Shown: one piece after another, positions 1 to 5,621 of the stretch
How the letters are laid out: each line of letters begins with the position of its first letter
Position numbering within the stretch: the first letter of the stretch is position 1
NCBI GenBank assembly: GCA_030614485.1
Contig: JAUWTY010000060.1
Location: forward strand, 1-6,788
Length of the DNA stretch: 6,788 bases
Direction: 5' to 3'
Source of the DNA: Methanosarcinales archaeon
Lineage (GTDB): Archaea > Halobacteriota > Methanosarcinia > Methanosarcinales > Methanocomedenaceae
The notes under the pieces: model-generated
The model's database searches: none
The model's input: only the letters and a program-made list of their open reading frames with translations
What the model was told of the DNA's origin: nothing
Made by a program: the position numbers and the translations under genes

Positions 1-615
1 TTCAATACCAGTAGTACAGAATTGAAGCATCTTTTCATATCCTGGCTAGCCATATCCTACGCTTTTGCCATCATGCTTGCCTGGATGGAATTGGGGTACA
101 AACCTACGGGCTCTCAAATAACCGGGCCATTTATTACTGAAATGTTCATGAAATCCCTGTTCACAGTAGGTATCTCATTTATTATCCATGAGATGGGACA
201 TAAATTCATTGCCCAGCAATATGGTGCATGGGCAGAATTCCGTATGAGTGTGGGAATGTTGATGCTGGCAATCTACATGGCATGGCAGATAGGCTACCTG
301 TTCGCTGCACCTGGAGCCGTGCAGATATTCGGCCCCCATATATCAAAGAGCCAGTACGGGAAGATAGCGGCTTCAGGTCCCGCAATGAATTTATTTTTGG
401 CTGTGGTGTTCATGCCTTTGGTTGGTGATCCAGGATTCCTGGGCGAAGTAGGACGGCTGGGAGTAATGATAAATCTGCTGCTCGCGGGTTTCAATATGCT
501 GCCTGTGAGCGTGCTGGATGGACGTAAAGTGCTGGCCTGGAGTCCGGTCGCATACATAGCATTATTCGTACTGATCATAATGGTAGGATTATTCTCTGCA
601 GCTATGTTGGTATAA
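1..615 (+). CDS. M50 / site-2 protease-type membrane metallopeptidase (5' partial)
   Basis: Integral membrane zinc protease of the M50 (site-2 protease) family, expected to cleave substrates within or beside the membrane; its substrate is unknown. The zinc motif HEMGH is at 187-201 (two His ligands and the catalytic Glu). The second motif, N-x2-P-x4-D-G, has its Asn at 493 and its zinc-ligand Asp at 517. A G-P-A-M-N element typical of the family lies between them. About six hydrophobic segments span the 205 visible residues. The frame is open to the left edge, and the residues before the first in-frame TTG (22) already read like the family's N-terminal region (S-S-T-E-L before the first helix). 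I therefore treat the gene as truncated by the window rather than starting at that TTG, which has no visible ribosome-binding site. Family assignment is firm; the true start and physiological role are not. Confidence 0.88.
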   Translation, partial: FNTSSTELKHLFISWLAISYAFAIMLAWMELGYKPTGSQITGPFITEMFMKSLFTVGISFIIHEMGHKFIAQQYGAWAEFRMSVGMLMLAIYMAWQIGYLFAAPGAVQIFGPHISKSQYGKIAASGPAMNLFLAVVFMPLVGDPGFLGEVGRLGVMINLLLAGFNMLPVSVLDGRKVLAWSPVAYIALFVLIIMVGLFSAAMLV

Positions 616-650
616 AAATCTATATTACCGTCATTAAATTTTAAACCAAT

Positions 651-675
651 CCACTCATTATTTTTGATTGAGCGG
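651..675 (+). terminator. Possible terminator hairpin after the M50 protease gene
   Basis: An imperfect stem pairs CC-A-CTCA (651-657) with TGAG-C-GG (669-675), one A/C mismatch inside. The T-rich loop (659-665) contains a run of five or more T. It lies 36 bases after the stop codon. Archaeal terminators depend mainly on T runs, so the T tract may matter more than the stem. Weak call. Confidence 0.3.
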
Positions 676-684
676 TTTGCCTAG

Positions 685-698
685 TAAAACTTTTATAG
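685..698 (+). promoter_or_regulatory. Putative TATA/BRE promoter of methanogenesis marker 9
   Basis: A purine-rich BRE-like stretch (TAAAAC, 685-690) is followed by an AT-rich TTTTATAG box (691-698). At the usual archaeal spacing transcription would begin near 717-722, giving a leader of about 45-50 bases before the TTG start at 767. Inferred from sequence only; a second AT-rich stretch at 722-744 could also supply a TATA element. Confidence 0.4.
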
Positions 699-754
699 TT
701 TAAACATGCACGAAGATTCCTTAAAATTATATTAATTATTTATTTCATACTACT

Positions 755-760
755 TGAGGG
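755..760 (+). promoter_or_regulatory. Shine-Dalgarno site that sets the TTG start of marker 9
   Basis: TGAGGG contains a four-base GAGG match to the archaeal GGAGGTGAT consensus and lies six bases before the TTG at 767. There is no ATG or GTG at comparable distance in this frame, so the site supports a TTG start. Confidence 0.6.
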
Positions 761-766
761 AATCAA

Positions 767-1903
767 TTGAACACAGAAATATTTGCCCCATTCGACCTGA
801 AGATTGGATACCTGGCACCAAAAAACCCGATTGCACTGGCTCCCATGGCCGGAATCACTGACAGCAAGTTCGCAGCCCAGTTCACTGACCATGTAGGAAT
901 GGTAGTATTGGGCGGATACAATCTGGATGAATTGACCAATGAGGCAGCTCAAAGAGAGGTTCAGCGGGGACGCCGCGAGTTCATAACAGATTCTCCCATG
1001 GAATTTCTGGAATCCGAATTACAAGCGATCACAGGTAAAGATACAGGCACCGCTGTCATGGTTAATGTAAGGGCTGCAGATATTGAAGCATATGCTAATG
1101 CCGCACGCCTGGCAAAAAAGTACGGTGCCGGTATAGAGATAAATGCCCACTGCCGCCAGCCTGAGATAATGGAACTGGGCGCAGGGGAATCCCTGCTGGG
1201 ACATCTGGATACATTACGTGAGATTATTGAAACAGTCAGGAGTACGGGTGCGGTGGTATCTGTCAAGACCAGGGCTAATGTTGTGGATGACCTGGAAGTA
1301 GCAAAGGTCATTGAACAGGCCGGGGCACATATTATCCACATTGATGCAATGGGCGGTCGTGGTGCTGATGTCAATGTCATCAGGAAAATCCGGAATAATA
1401 CGTCACTGTTCATTATCGGCAACAATTCAATTGTAGACTTTTCATCAGCAAAATCTATGTTCTCACGAGGAGCGGATATGGTCTCTGCTGCCAGGGCTGT
1501 AATTAATGAGCCCAATACGTTGCGGTCTTTAGTTGGCCAGGTCACTTCAGAACAGATGAATACTGGTTGGTATAATTCTCCCAAACACATCTGCGGTGGC
1601 GGGGATTTAAGAGCACTTACCTTTTGCTGCCTGCCGGTAAAACCCTGTGCAGTGCACAATGCATTAAAGCAGATAGGAATGACCGCAGAAGAATTTACAC
1701 GACTAAAACTTGATTTTGTCGAGGGCACCCCATTGGAGTACGGGGATAGCACTTGTTTTGGCAGTATGGCCTGGTGCTGTAAGATATCGAAGCCTTGCTT
1801 TTTAAGGGATGGCGTACTGGAAGTTGTGGGCGTTTCAGATGTAGAGTTCATGCAAATAAAGAAACGAATGTCTGAGGAAATTCTATCCCACCGTAAGAAT
1901 TGA
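767..1903 (+). CDS. Methanogenesis marker 9 protein (Dus-like barrel plus Cys-rich domain)
   Basis: A 378-residue protein in two parts. Residues 1 to about 260 resemble the FMN-binding TIM barrel of dihydrouridine synthases and dihydroorotate dehydrogenases. They carry A-P-M-A-G-I-T-D near the N terminus (25-32), N-A-H-C (126-129) where Dus enzymes have their N-x-G-C catalytic loop, and I-G-N-N-S (217-221) and G-A-D-M-V (235-239) in the phosphate-binding half. Residues 270 to 378 carry eight cysteines (276, 287, 288, 294, 330, 337, 338, 344), including CCLPVKPC and CCKISKPC. This combination matches the methanogenesis marker 9 family, which is found in methanogens and related methane oxidisers. 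To my knowledge its reaction has not been established. Flavin binding and an Fe-S or zinc role for the cysteines are inferences. The gene is monocistronic by spacing (151 bases before, 102 after). It is not a canonical tRNA Dus, because the usual tRNA-binding domain is replaced by the Cys-rich tail. Confidence 0.87.
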   Translation: MNTEIFAPFDLKIGYLAPKNPIALAPMAGITDSKFAAQFTDHVGMVVLGGYNLDELTNEAAQREVQRGRREFITDSPMEFLESELQAITGKDTGTAVMVNVRAADIEAYANAARLAKKYGAGIEINAHCRQPEIMELGAGESLLGHLDTLREIIETVRSTGAVVSVKTRANVVDDLEVAKVIEQAGAHIIHIDAMGGRGADVNVIRKIRNNTSLFIIGNNSIVDFSSAKSMFSRGADMVSAARAVINEPNTLRSLVGQVTSEQMNTGWYNSPKHICGGGDLRALTFCCLPVKPCAVHNALKQIGMTAEEFTRLKLDFVEGTPLEYGDSTCFGSMAWCCKISKPCFLRDGVLEVVGVSDVEFMQIKKRMSEEILSHRKN

Positions 1904-1913
1904 TTTTCTTTTT
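1904..1913 (+). terminator. T-rich terminator directly after marker 9
   Basis: The stop codon at 1901-1903 is followed at once by TTTTCTTTTT, a pyrimidine tract of the kind that ends transcription in archaea. No strong GC stem precedes it. Confidence 0.45.
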
Positions 1914-1924
1914 GCAATCGTTTT

Positions 1925-1938
1925 GAAAAAATATATAT
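1925..1938 (+). promoter_or_regulatory. Putative TATA/BRE promoter of the histidine kinase operon
   Basis: GAAAAA (1925-1930, BRE-like) runs into ATATATAT (1931-1938), a good archaeal TATA box. A start of transcription near 1960 would leave a leader of about 45 bases before the kinase. The kinase and the zinc-ribbon gene behind it would share this promoter. Confidence 0.5.
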
Positions 1939-2005
1939 TCAATAAATACAATTTACTTTTATCAAATATGAATGAAGATTGAATTAATTTTTTTCAAGTG
2001 ATTTA

Positions 2006-3766
2006 ATGGTCAAGCAGAAAAAATTAGATTTAATGGGCAAGTGTAATAAAAAAATCCTATTATTAATAACGATTGTAAGTCTAATACTTTTGTTATTTAT
2101 TGTTTTATTAGGTGTAAATACTCATAATAAGATAGATGAAATCATCCGGGAACAGTATAATGAACAGCAGCTATTACTTGCAAAGCAAATATCGACAGGG
2201 ATTGAAGAGTTTTTGGGCGAGAAAGTAAGTCTGATCGAGTCAGTTGCATTGAATGAGCCAAATTCAACACCTGATGAGTATTTAAGTTTATTCAAAAATA
2301 TGTACGAAGGCAGCCCGGGTTTCTATGCAATTGAGTTCATTAATGCTACGGGTGTAGTGGTCACCGGGTACCCTGAAGAGAACGTTCCCATAGGATACGA
2401 CCTTTATGAGAACAACCAGACATGGCCCATTGAGCATGCTAAGGAAACAGGAACATATTGTACCAATCCAACTCAATTATTTGAAGGGGGGTTAGGGTCT
2501 TTTATCTGGGTTCCTGTGTATTACGGAATTGAATACAAGGGAACCATACTGGGTATTATTAAGATGTCAACATTATCTGAAAAATATCTTGATAGGTATG
2601 ATTCCAAAGGTCACATCTACATGATTGATCGAAAAGGACAGGTCCTGTTTGATGGTTCTGGTCAATTTACATTAGGAGAAAATAGTATTGAAACCCTGAA
2701 CGACTCCAGTAACCTGCAATTACAGATTATCCGTGAGCAGATAAACGGTTCAGAAGATACTGGCAATTATGTAATGCACAGTGAAGACGGAAAAACCGAA
2801 GAAATGATAGTAGCCTATTCCCCCATAAATTGGAAACGACGTTTGTGGTCTGTTGCAGTGGCAAGTCCGGTATCAGAGGTTACAGTCATTATGCATTCTA
2901 TGTTATTCCAGCAGGCAATGTTTGTAGTATTATCTTGTGTCATAACTCTGCTGAGTGGTGTTATCCTGATATTACTGCTTATTAAATGGAACAAATCACT
3001 GGAATTTGAAGTTGAAAGAAAAACCAAGGAATTGGAAAGTATTAATGATTCACTGGAAAGTGCAAATTCAAAATTAAAAGAACTGGATAAACTCAAATCC
3101 AATTTTGTTTCCATGGCTTCTCATGAACTTAAGACACCTATGACCGCCATAAAAAATTCTGCAGAATTGTTGATGACCAGTGGCGATCATGAGCAGATAG
3201 ATAATCACGAGCTACTTGAAAAAATAATCGAAAATGTTGAGCGTCAAACACAGACAATCAATGACTTGCTGGATATTGCAATAATTGAATCCGGTGCAAT
3301 TGATTTTAAGAAAGAACGAGTGAACCTGTGTGAGGTAATTGATGCAGCGGTGGAAACAGTTTCTGAAATAGCTTATGACCATGGCATTGCTATTAAATTT
3401 TCGTCTGCTCAAGACCTATACGAGATAACAGGGAATGCGAATGCTCTTGTGACCGTATTTATTAACCTGATAAATAACGCATTAAAATTTACACCCTGGG
3501 GCGGCAGGATAGATATTGAGGTTGTGGACATGGACGAGCAGATACAGATCACTGTGAAAGATAATGGTATTGGCATACCCAATGATGACCTGGAACATAT
3601 TTTTGAAAAGTTCTATACACTGCATGGTAAAATCTTTGACGAGGAAAAGGGTACAGGATTGGGTCTTGCTATTGTGAAAAAGATTGTAGAAGGGCACAAT
3701 GGGGAAATCAGGGCAAAAAGTAAAGAAGGAATGGGGACTTGTTTCAACATCACATTGATAAGGTGA
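2006..3766 (+). CDS. Sensor histidine kinase with extracytoplasmic double-Cache-like domain
   Basis: A 586-residue membrane sensor kinase. Helix 1 is at about 16-37 and helix 2 at about 303-327. Between them lie about 265 extracytoplasmic residues with the look of a double Cache ligand-binding domain: F-Y-A-I-E-F-I-N-A-T-G near 106 in the distal half and I-Y-M-I-D-R-K-G-Q-V near 204 in the proximal half. A charged, probably coiled-coil stretch (330-365) replaces a HAMP domain. The kinase core is complete: H box S-H-E-L-K-T-P with phospho-acceptor His373 (codon 3122-3124), N box N-L-I-N-N-A-L-K-F (487-495), G1 D-N-G-I-G-I-P (519-525), F box F-E-K-F-Y (533-537) and G2 G-T-G-L-G-L (549-554). There is no receiver or PAS domain and no response regulator next door. 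The ATG at 2006 is preceded by GTGAT (1998-2002), a rather close ribosome-binding site; Met10 is a possible alternative start. Its ligand is unknown. Confidence 0.92.
   Translation: MVKQKKLDLMGKCNKKILLLITIVSLILLLFIVLLGVNTHNKIDEIIREQYNEQQLLLAKQISTGIEEFLGEKVSLIESVALNEPNSTPDEYLSLFKNMYEGSPGFYAIEFINATGVVVTGYPEENVPIGYDLYENNQTWPIEHAKETGTYCTNPTQLFEGGLGSFIWVPVYYGIEYKGTILGIIKMSTLSEKYLDRYDSKGHIYMIDRKGQVLFDGSGQFTLGENSIETLNDSSNLQLQIIREQINGSEDTGNYVMHSEDGKTEEMIVAYSPINWKRRLWSVAVASPVSEVTVIMHSMLFQQAMFVVLSCVITLLSGVILILLLIKWNKSLEFEVERKTKELESINDSLESANSKLKELDKLKSNFVSMASHELKTPMTAIKNSAELLMTSGDHEQIDNHELLEKIIENVERQTQTINDLLDIAIIESGAIDFKKERVNLCEVIDAAVETVSEIAYDHGIAIKFSSAQDLYEITGNANALVTVFINLINNALKFTPWGGRIDIEVVDMDEQIQITVKDNGIGIPNDDLEHIFEKFYTLHGKIFDEEKGTGLGLAIVKKIVEGHNGEIRAKSKEGMGTCFNITLIR
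3761..3766 (+). promoter_or_regulatory. Ribosome-binding site embedded in the kinase stop codon
   Basis: AGGTGA is a six-base match to the archaeal GGAGGTGAT consensus. It consists of the kinase's last Arg codon and its TGA stop, and lies four bases before the ATG at 3771. This fixes the zinc-ribbon start and implies translational coupling. Confidence 0.75.
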
Positions 3767-3770
3767 CAAC

Positions 3771-3980
3771 ATGAATGGTTCTGAAATTCCAGACGATTTC
3801 ATTGAACTGGAAAAGAAAATGGAAGAGGCATCCCACAATAGGGCCAGCACTGTTCTCATATGCCCAGATTGCGGCTCCACAAACGTTACATATTATATGG
3901 GGTTGAAAACCGGAGTCCAATACCAGTGTAAGGATTGTGATTATGTGGGTACTTTCATAATCGAACAGGATAAGGAATAA
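3771..3980 (+). CDS. Small zinc-ribbon protein coupled to the histidine kinase
   Basis: A soluble 69-residue protein. Residues 1-25 are acidic and probably helical. Residues 29-65 form a zinc ribbon with two knuckles, C31-P-D-C34-G and C53-K-D-C56, separated by 18 residues that look like the beta hairpin of such ribbons. It has no signal peptide or membrane segment. Zinc ribbons of this size act as nucleic-acid or protein-binding modules, but nothing here identifies the partner, so the function is unassigned. The gene begins four bases after the kinase stop, and its ribosome-binding site lies inside the kinase gene. The two proteins are therefore probably made together. It could be a regulator or output partner of the kinase, or merely a passenger in the operon. 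It lacks a phospho-receiver fold. Confidence 0.8.
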   Translation: MNGSEIPDDFIELEKKMEEASHNRASTVLICPDCGSTNVTYYMGLKTGVQYQCKDCDYVGTFIIEQDKE

Positions 3981-3995
3981 TTACTAAACAAAAGG

Positions 3996-4010
3996 TTTTT
4001 TTATATATAA
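3996..4010 (+). promoter_or_regulatory. Strong TATA promoter, overlapping a T7 termination tract
   Basis: A run of seven T (3996-4002) flows into TTTATATATAA (4000-4010), close to the ideal archaeal TATA box. The preceding AAACAAAAG (3986-3994) could serve as a BRE. The T run could also end the upstream kinase/zinc-ribbon transcript, so one short segment may do both jobs. Predicted transcription start is near 4030, close to the ribosome-binding site, giving a very short leader. Confidence 0.6.
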
Positions 4011-4026
4011 GACTTCAAAGAAGAAA

Positions 4027-4034
4027 GAGGAGAT
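4027..4034 (+). promoter_or_regulatory. Shine-Dalgarno site of the small membrane protein
   Basis: GAGGAGAT, a purine-rich match to GGAGGTGAT, ends seven bases before the ATG at 4042 and supports that start. Confidence 0.65.
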
Positions 4035-4041
4035 AGGCTCA

Positions 4042-4353
4042 ATGAATTCTGAAACACAAAATACGTATTCACAGAACTTTCTTGCCATACTGTACTCATT
4101 GATCATGGCGATAGTGTCTACCGCAATCATTTATGTTCTTGATAAATTCCTGTTCGGACATACAGATTTCAGGCCGTTGACAGAATTCCAGTTTTACTTC
4201 GTGCTATTCATAGTGGTTTTCGGTTTGGTTGCAGGTCTGCTTTTCTACAGGGAAGAAAAAGAAGAAAAAGTGGAAGAGGTCAGCGAATTTAGAACTAAAA
4301 TGGCCAAGAAGAAACTGAAAAAGGCCAAAAAGACAAAAGCACAGGGTAGATAA
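4042..4353 (+). CDS. Small two-helix membrane protein with Lys-rich tail, function unknown
   Basis: A 103-residue protein I do not recognise as a named family. Residues 1-12 are polar. Hydrophobic helices span about 13-33 and 49-69, joined by a 15-residue loop with D-F-R-P-L. An acidic/basic stretch follows (R-E-E-K-E-E-K from 70), then a tail in which nine of residues 86-99 are Lys. With both helices crossing, the N and C termini would be on the same side. The positive tail suggests that side is the cytoplasm, but this is inference. The gene has its own strong TATA box and ribosome-binding site, and converges on replication protein A with only 14 bases between stop codons. The basic tail could bind nucleic acid, ribosomes or acidic lipids; none of these is shown. 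Confidence 0.75.
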   Translation: MNSETQNTYSQNFLAILYSLIMAIVSTAIIYVLDKFLFGHTDFRPLTEFQFYFVLFIVVFGLVAGLLFYREEKEEKVEEVSEFRTKMAKKKLKKAKKTKAQGR

Positions 4354-4375
4354 AATTTATCACCCTATCATTTTT
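4344..4375. terminator. Hairpin terminator between convergent genes
   Basis: GGGT-A-GATAA (4344-4353) pairs with TTATC-ACCC (4357-4365), leaving one bulged A and a three-base loop. For the + strand the stem is followed by TTTTT (4371-4375), which lies inside the end of the replication protein A gene. For the - strand the reverse copy is followed by T runs made by the Lys codons of the opposing gene (complement of about 4318-4340). The stem overlaps the stop codon of the small membrane protein. Confidence 0.55.
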
Positions 4376-5495
4376 CCACGATAATAATCCTGCTGCGATC
4401 GCCCACGCTCAATTCTACTTCATCGTTCCATCCAGGTTTGGCATAGCAGTCAATGACCTGCACTCGTGTTCCCAGGTCGATCTCTTGTATGATGTCAGCC
4501 TGTTCACCCCAAAGGGCAGCCCGTATCCTGCCGGATTCATCTGAGATGTGTATGTTTAGTACCTGAGCAGCAGACCCGTCTTTGCGCTGGAATTGTTTCA
4601 ATTCGTCAAGTCCTGTAATGTGTCCCTCAACATTGTACTGCTGCTTTGGCACAATATCTGCAATGGGGGTAAATTGTTCCTTGAATTCTATTTTTTTGCT
4701 GCTTGTACGAATGGAACAGTTATTTCCCAGATTAATCTCTACCTGATTACTGAAACTGTTCTCTTTTGCATATCCACCTGTTATCTCGATATTATCCCCC
4801 GGTTTAATATCATTGAACGTGTCTGCATTCTCGTCCCACAATGTAACCTTAATCTTGCCAGTGGCATCACCCAGAGTCACATTACGTACTTTACCAGCAG
4901 AACCGTCTTTACGCTGGAAAGTCCTGATGTCTGAAATGTCAAGCAATTTTGCAATAAGGTATACATTCCCCATCCCTGCTTTAATCTCATTTATCTGGTA
5001 GGGGTCAATCCTTACCTGTATGTCTTCGTTCAGGGCAATTTTATCAACTTTGCCACCTCTTCCCACACTGACCTCAAGTCCGTTTCGACCTTCCCTGACA
5101 AAACCTGATACCTGGATTGAATCTCCAAATACAATTTCGCCCACCTTTACCAGGTCTGCTGCATCATCCCATAATACCACCCTGATAGAACCCGTTTCGT
5201 CAGCTAATGTGAGGTTGGCAACATTACCACTTGAACCGTCTTCACGGTTGAATACCCTCACATCTGAACAGGCAATAACTTTGCCCACCAGGACAACCTT
5301 GGATAATTCCAAAGTCACCTCTCCTATTTTCTTCTCGTCATCAGATATTCCCATACCCAGAGCAACAAGTCTGGCTGCTGTATCTTTGTCTGCAAGTCCG
5401 GCCATCTGTGCTTCCTTTTCATCCACCAGGGCCAGGAATTCTTCCAGGCTTATCCGGTCTTTCAGTTTTTCGTAAATTTCCATTACTTTGTCCAT
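4368..5495 (-). CDS. Replication protein A, three tandem OB folds
   Basis: Archaeal single-stranded DNA-binding protein for replication, repair and recombination; 375 residues. A helical N-terminal segment (1 to about 50, starting M-D-K-V-M-E-I-Y-E-K) is followed by three OB folds at about 66-147, 176-262 and 286-371. Each holds the same signature: F-x-R-x-D-G-S (82-88, 193-199, 302-308), then L-x-D-E/A-T/S-G and a V/A-x-L-W strand end (Trp109, Trp220, Trp329). The units repeat about every 110 residues. There are only three cysteines (76, 260, 350), so no zinc finger of the kind seen in other archaeal RPAs. Methanosarcina RPA1 is known to have four OB folds, so this is a three-fold relative. 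The start is supported by AGGGAT four bases before the ATG on the minus strand. It is transcribed away from the FKBP gene and ends against the small membrane protein gene. Confidence 0.92.
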   Translation of the reverse strand: MDKVMEIYEKLKDRISLEEFLALVDEKEAQMAGLADKDTAARLVALGMGISDDEKKIGEVTLELSKVVLVGKVIACSDVRVFNREDGSSGNVANLTLADETGSIRVVLWDDAADLVKVGEIVFGDSIQVSGFVREGRNGLEVSVGRGGKVDKIALNEDIQVRIDPYQINEIKAGMGNVYLIAKLLDISDIRTFQRKDGSAGKVRNVTLGDATGKIKVTLWDENADTFNDIKPGDNIEITGGYAKENSFSNQVEINLGNNCSIRTSSKKIEFKEQFTPIADIVPKQQYNVEGHITGLDELKQFQRKDGSAAQVLNIHISDESGRIRAALWGEQADIIQEIDLGTRVQVIDCYAKPGWNDEVELSVGDRSRIIIVEK

Positions 5496-5531
5496 TGTTA
5501 TCCCTGCCTGGAAATTTGATGTAATTGCATT

Positions 5532-5543
5532 GATTTAATACTT
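5532..5543 (-). promoter_or_regulatory. Putative TATA/BRE promoter of replication protein A
   Basis: On the minus strand, GAAAAG precedes TATTAAATC. This is an acceptable BRE/TATA pair about 40 bases before the ATG at 5495, placing transcription start near 5510. Confidence 0.45.
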
Positions 5544-5570
5544 TTCAATCGCTCAGATTGGGGCATTCCA

Positions 5571-5585
5571 TAGAAACTTATTTTA
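5571..5585 (+). promoter_or_regulatory. Putative TATA/BRE promoter of the FKBP isomerase
   Basis: TAGAAA (5571-5576) followed by CTTATTTTA (5577-5585) resembles an archaeal BRE/TATA pair. Transcription would start near 5605-5612. That is after the in-frame ATG at 5601 and before the ATG at 5622, which favours the latter as the real start. Confidence 0.45.
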
Positions 5586-5609
5586 TCCATCCCGTTATCT
5601 ATGTGCTTC

Positions 5610-5613
5610 GGTG
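5610..5613 (+). promoter_or_regulatory. Shine-Dalgarno site that decides the FKBP start
   Basis: GGTG matches the core of the GGAGGTGAT consensus and lies eight bases before the ATG at 5622. Nothing similar precedes the earlier in-frame ATG at 5601. Confidence 0.5.
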
Positions 5614-5621
5614 TTTACAAC

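Noticed and set aside
961..1917. A 318-codon open frame on the minus strand, opposite marker 9
   Set aside because: It is fully antisense to a gene with clear family motifs. Its product is Ser/Thr/Pro-rich with no recognisable domain, as expected of a shadow frame, and I see no promoter for it.
1909..1930. A+T hairpin TTTTT-G-CAA / TTG-AAAAA before the kinase promoter
   Set aside because: It is nearly all A-T with a bulge and is expected by chance in such AT-rich sequence.
3482..3880. A minus-strand open frame across the kinase/zinc-ribbon junction
   Set aside because: It overlaps two well-supported genes and has no ribosome-binding site or recognisable domain.
5020..5475. A 151-codon open frame on the plus strand inside replication protein A
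   Set aside because: The product is low-complexity Ser/Thr/Pro and mirrors the repeated OB-fold codons of the real minus-strand gene.
5601..5621. Start of the FKBP gene at the ATG at 5601
   Set aside because: It has no ribosome-binding site, lies at or before the predicted transcription start, and adds seven residues not expected in the family.
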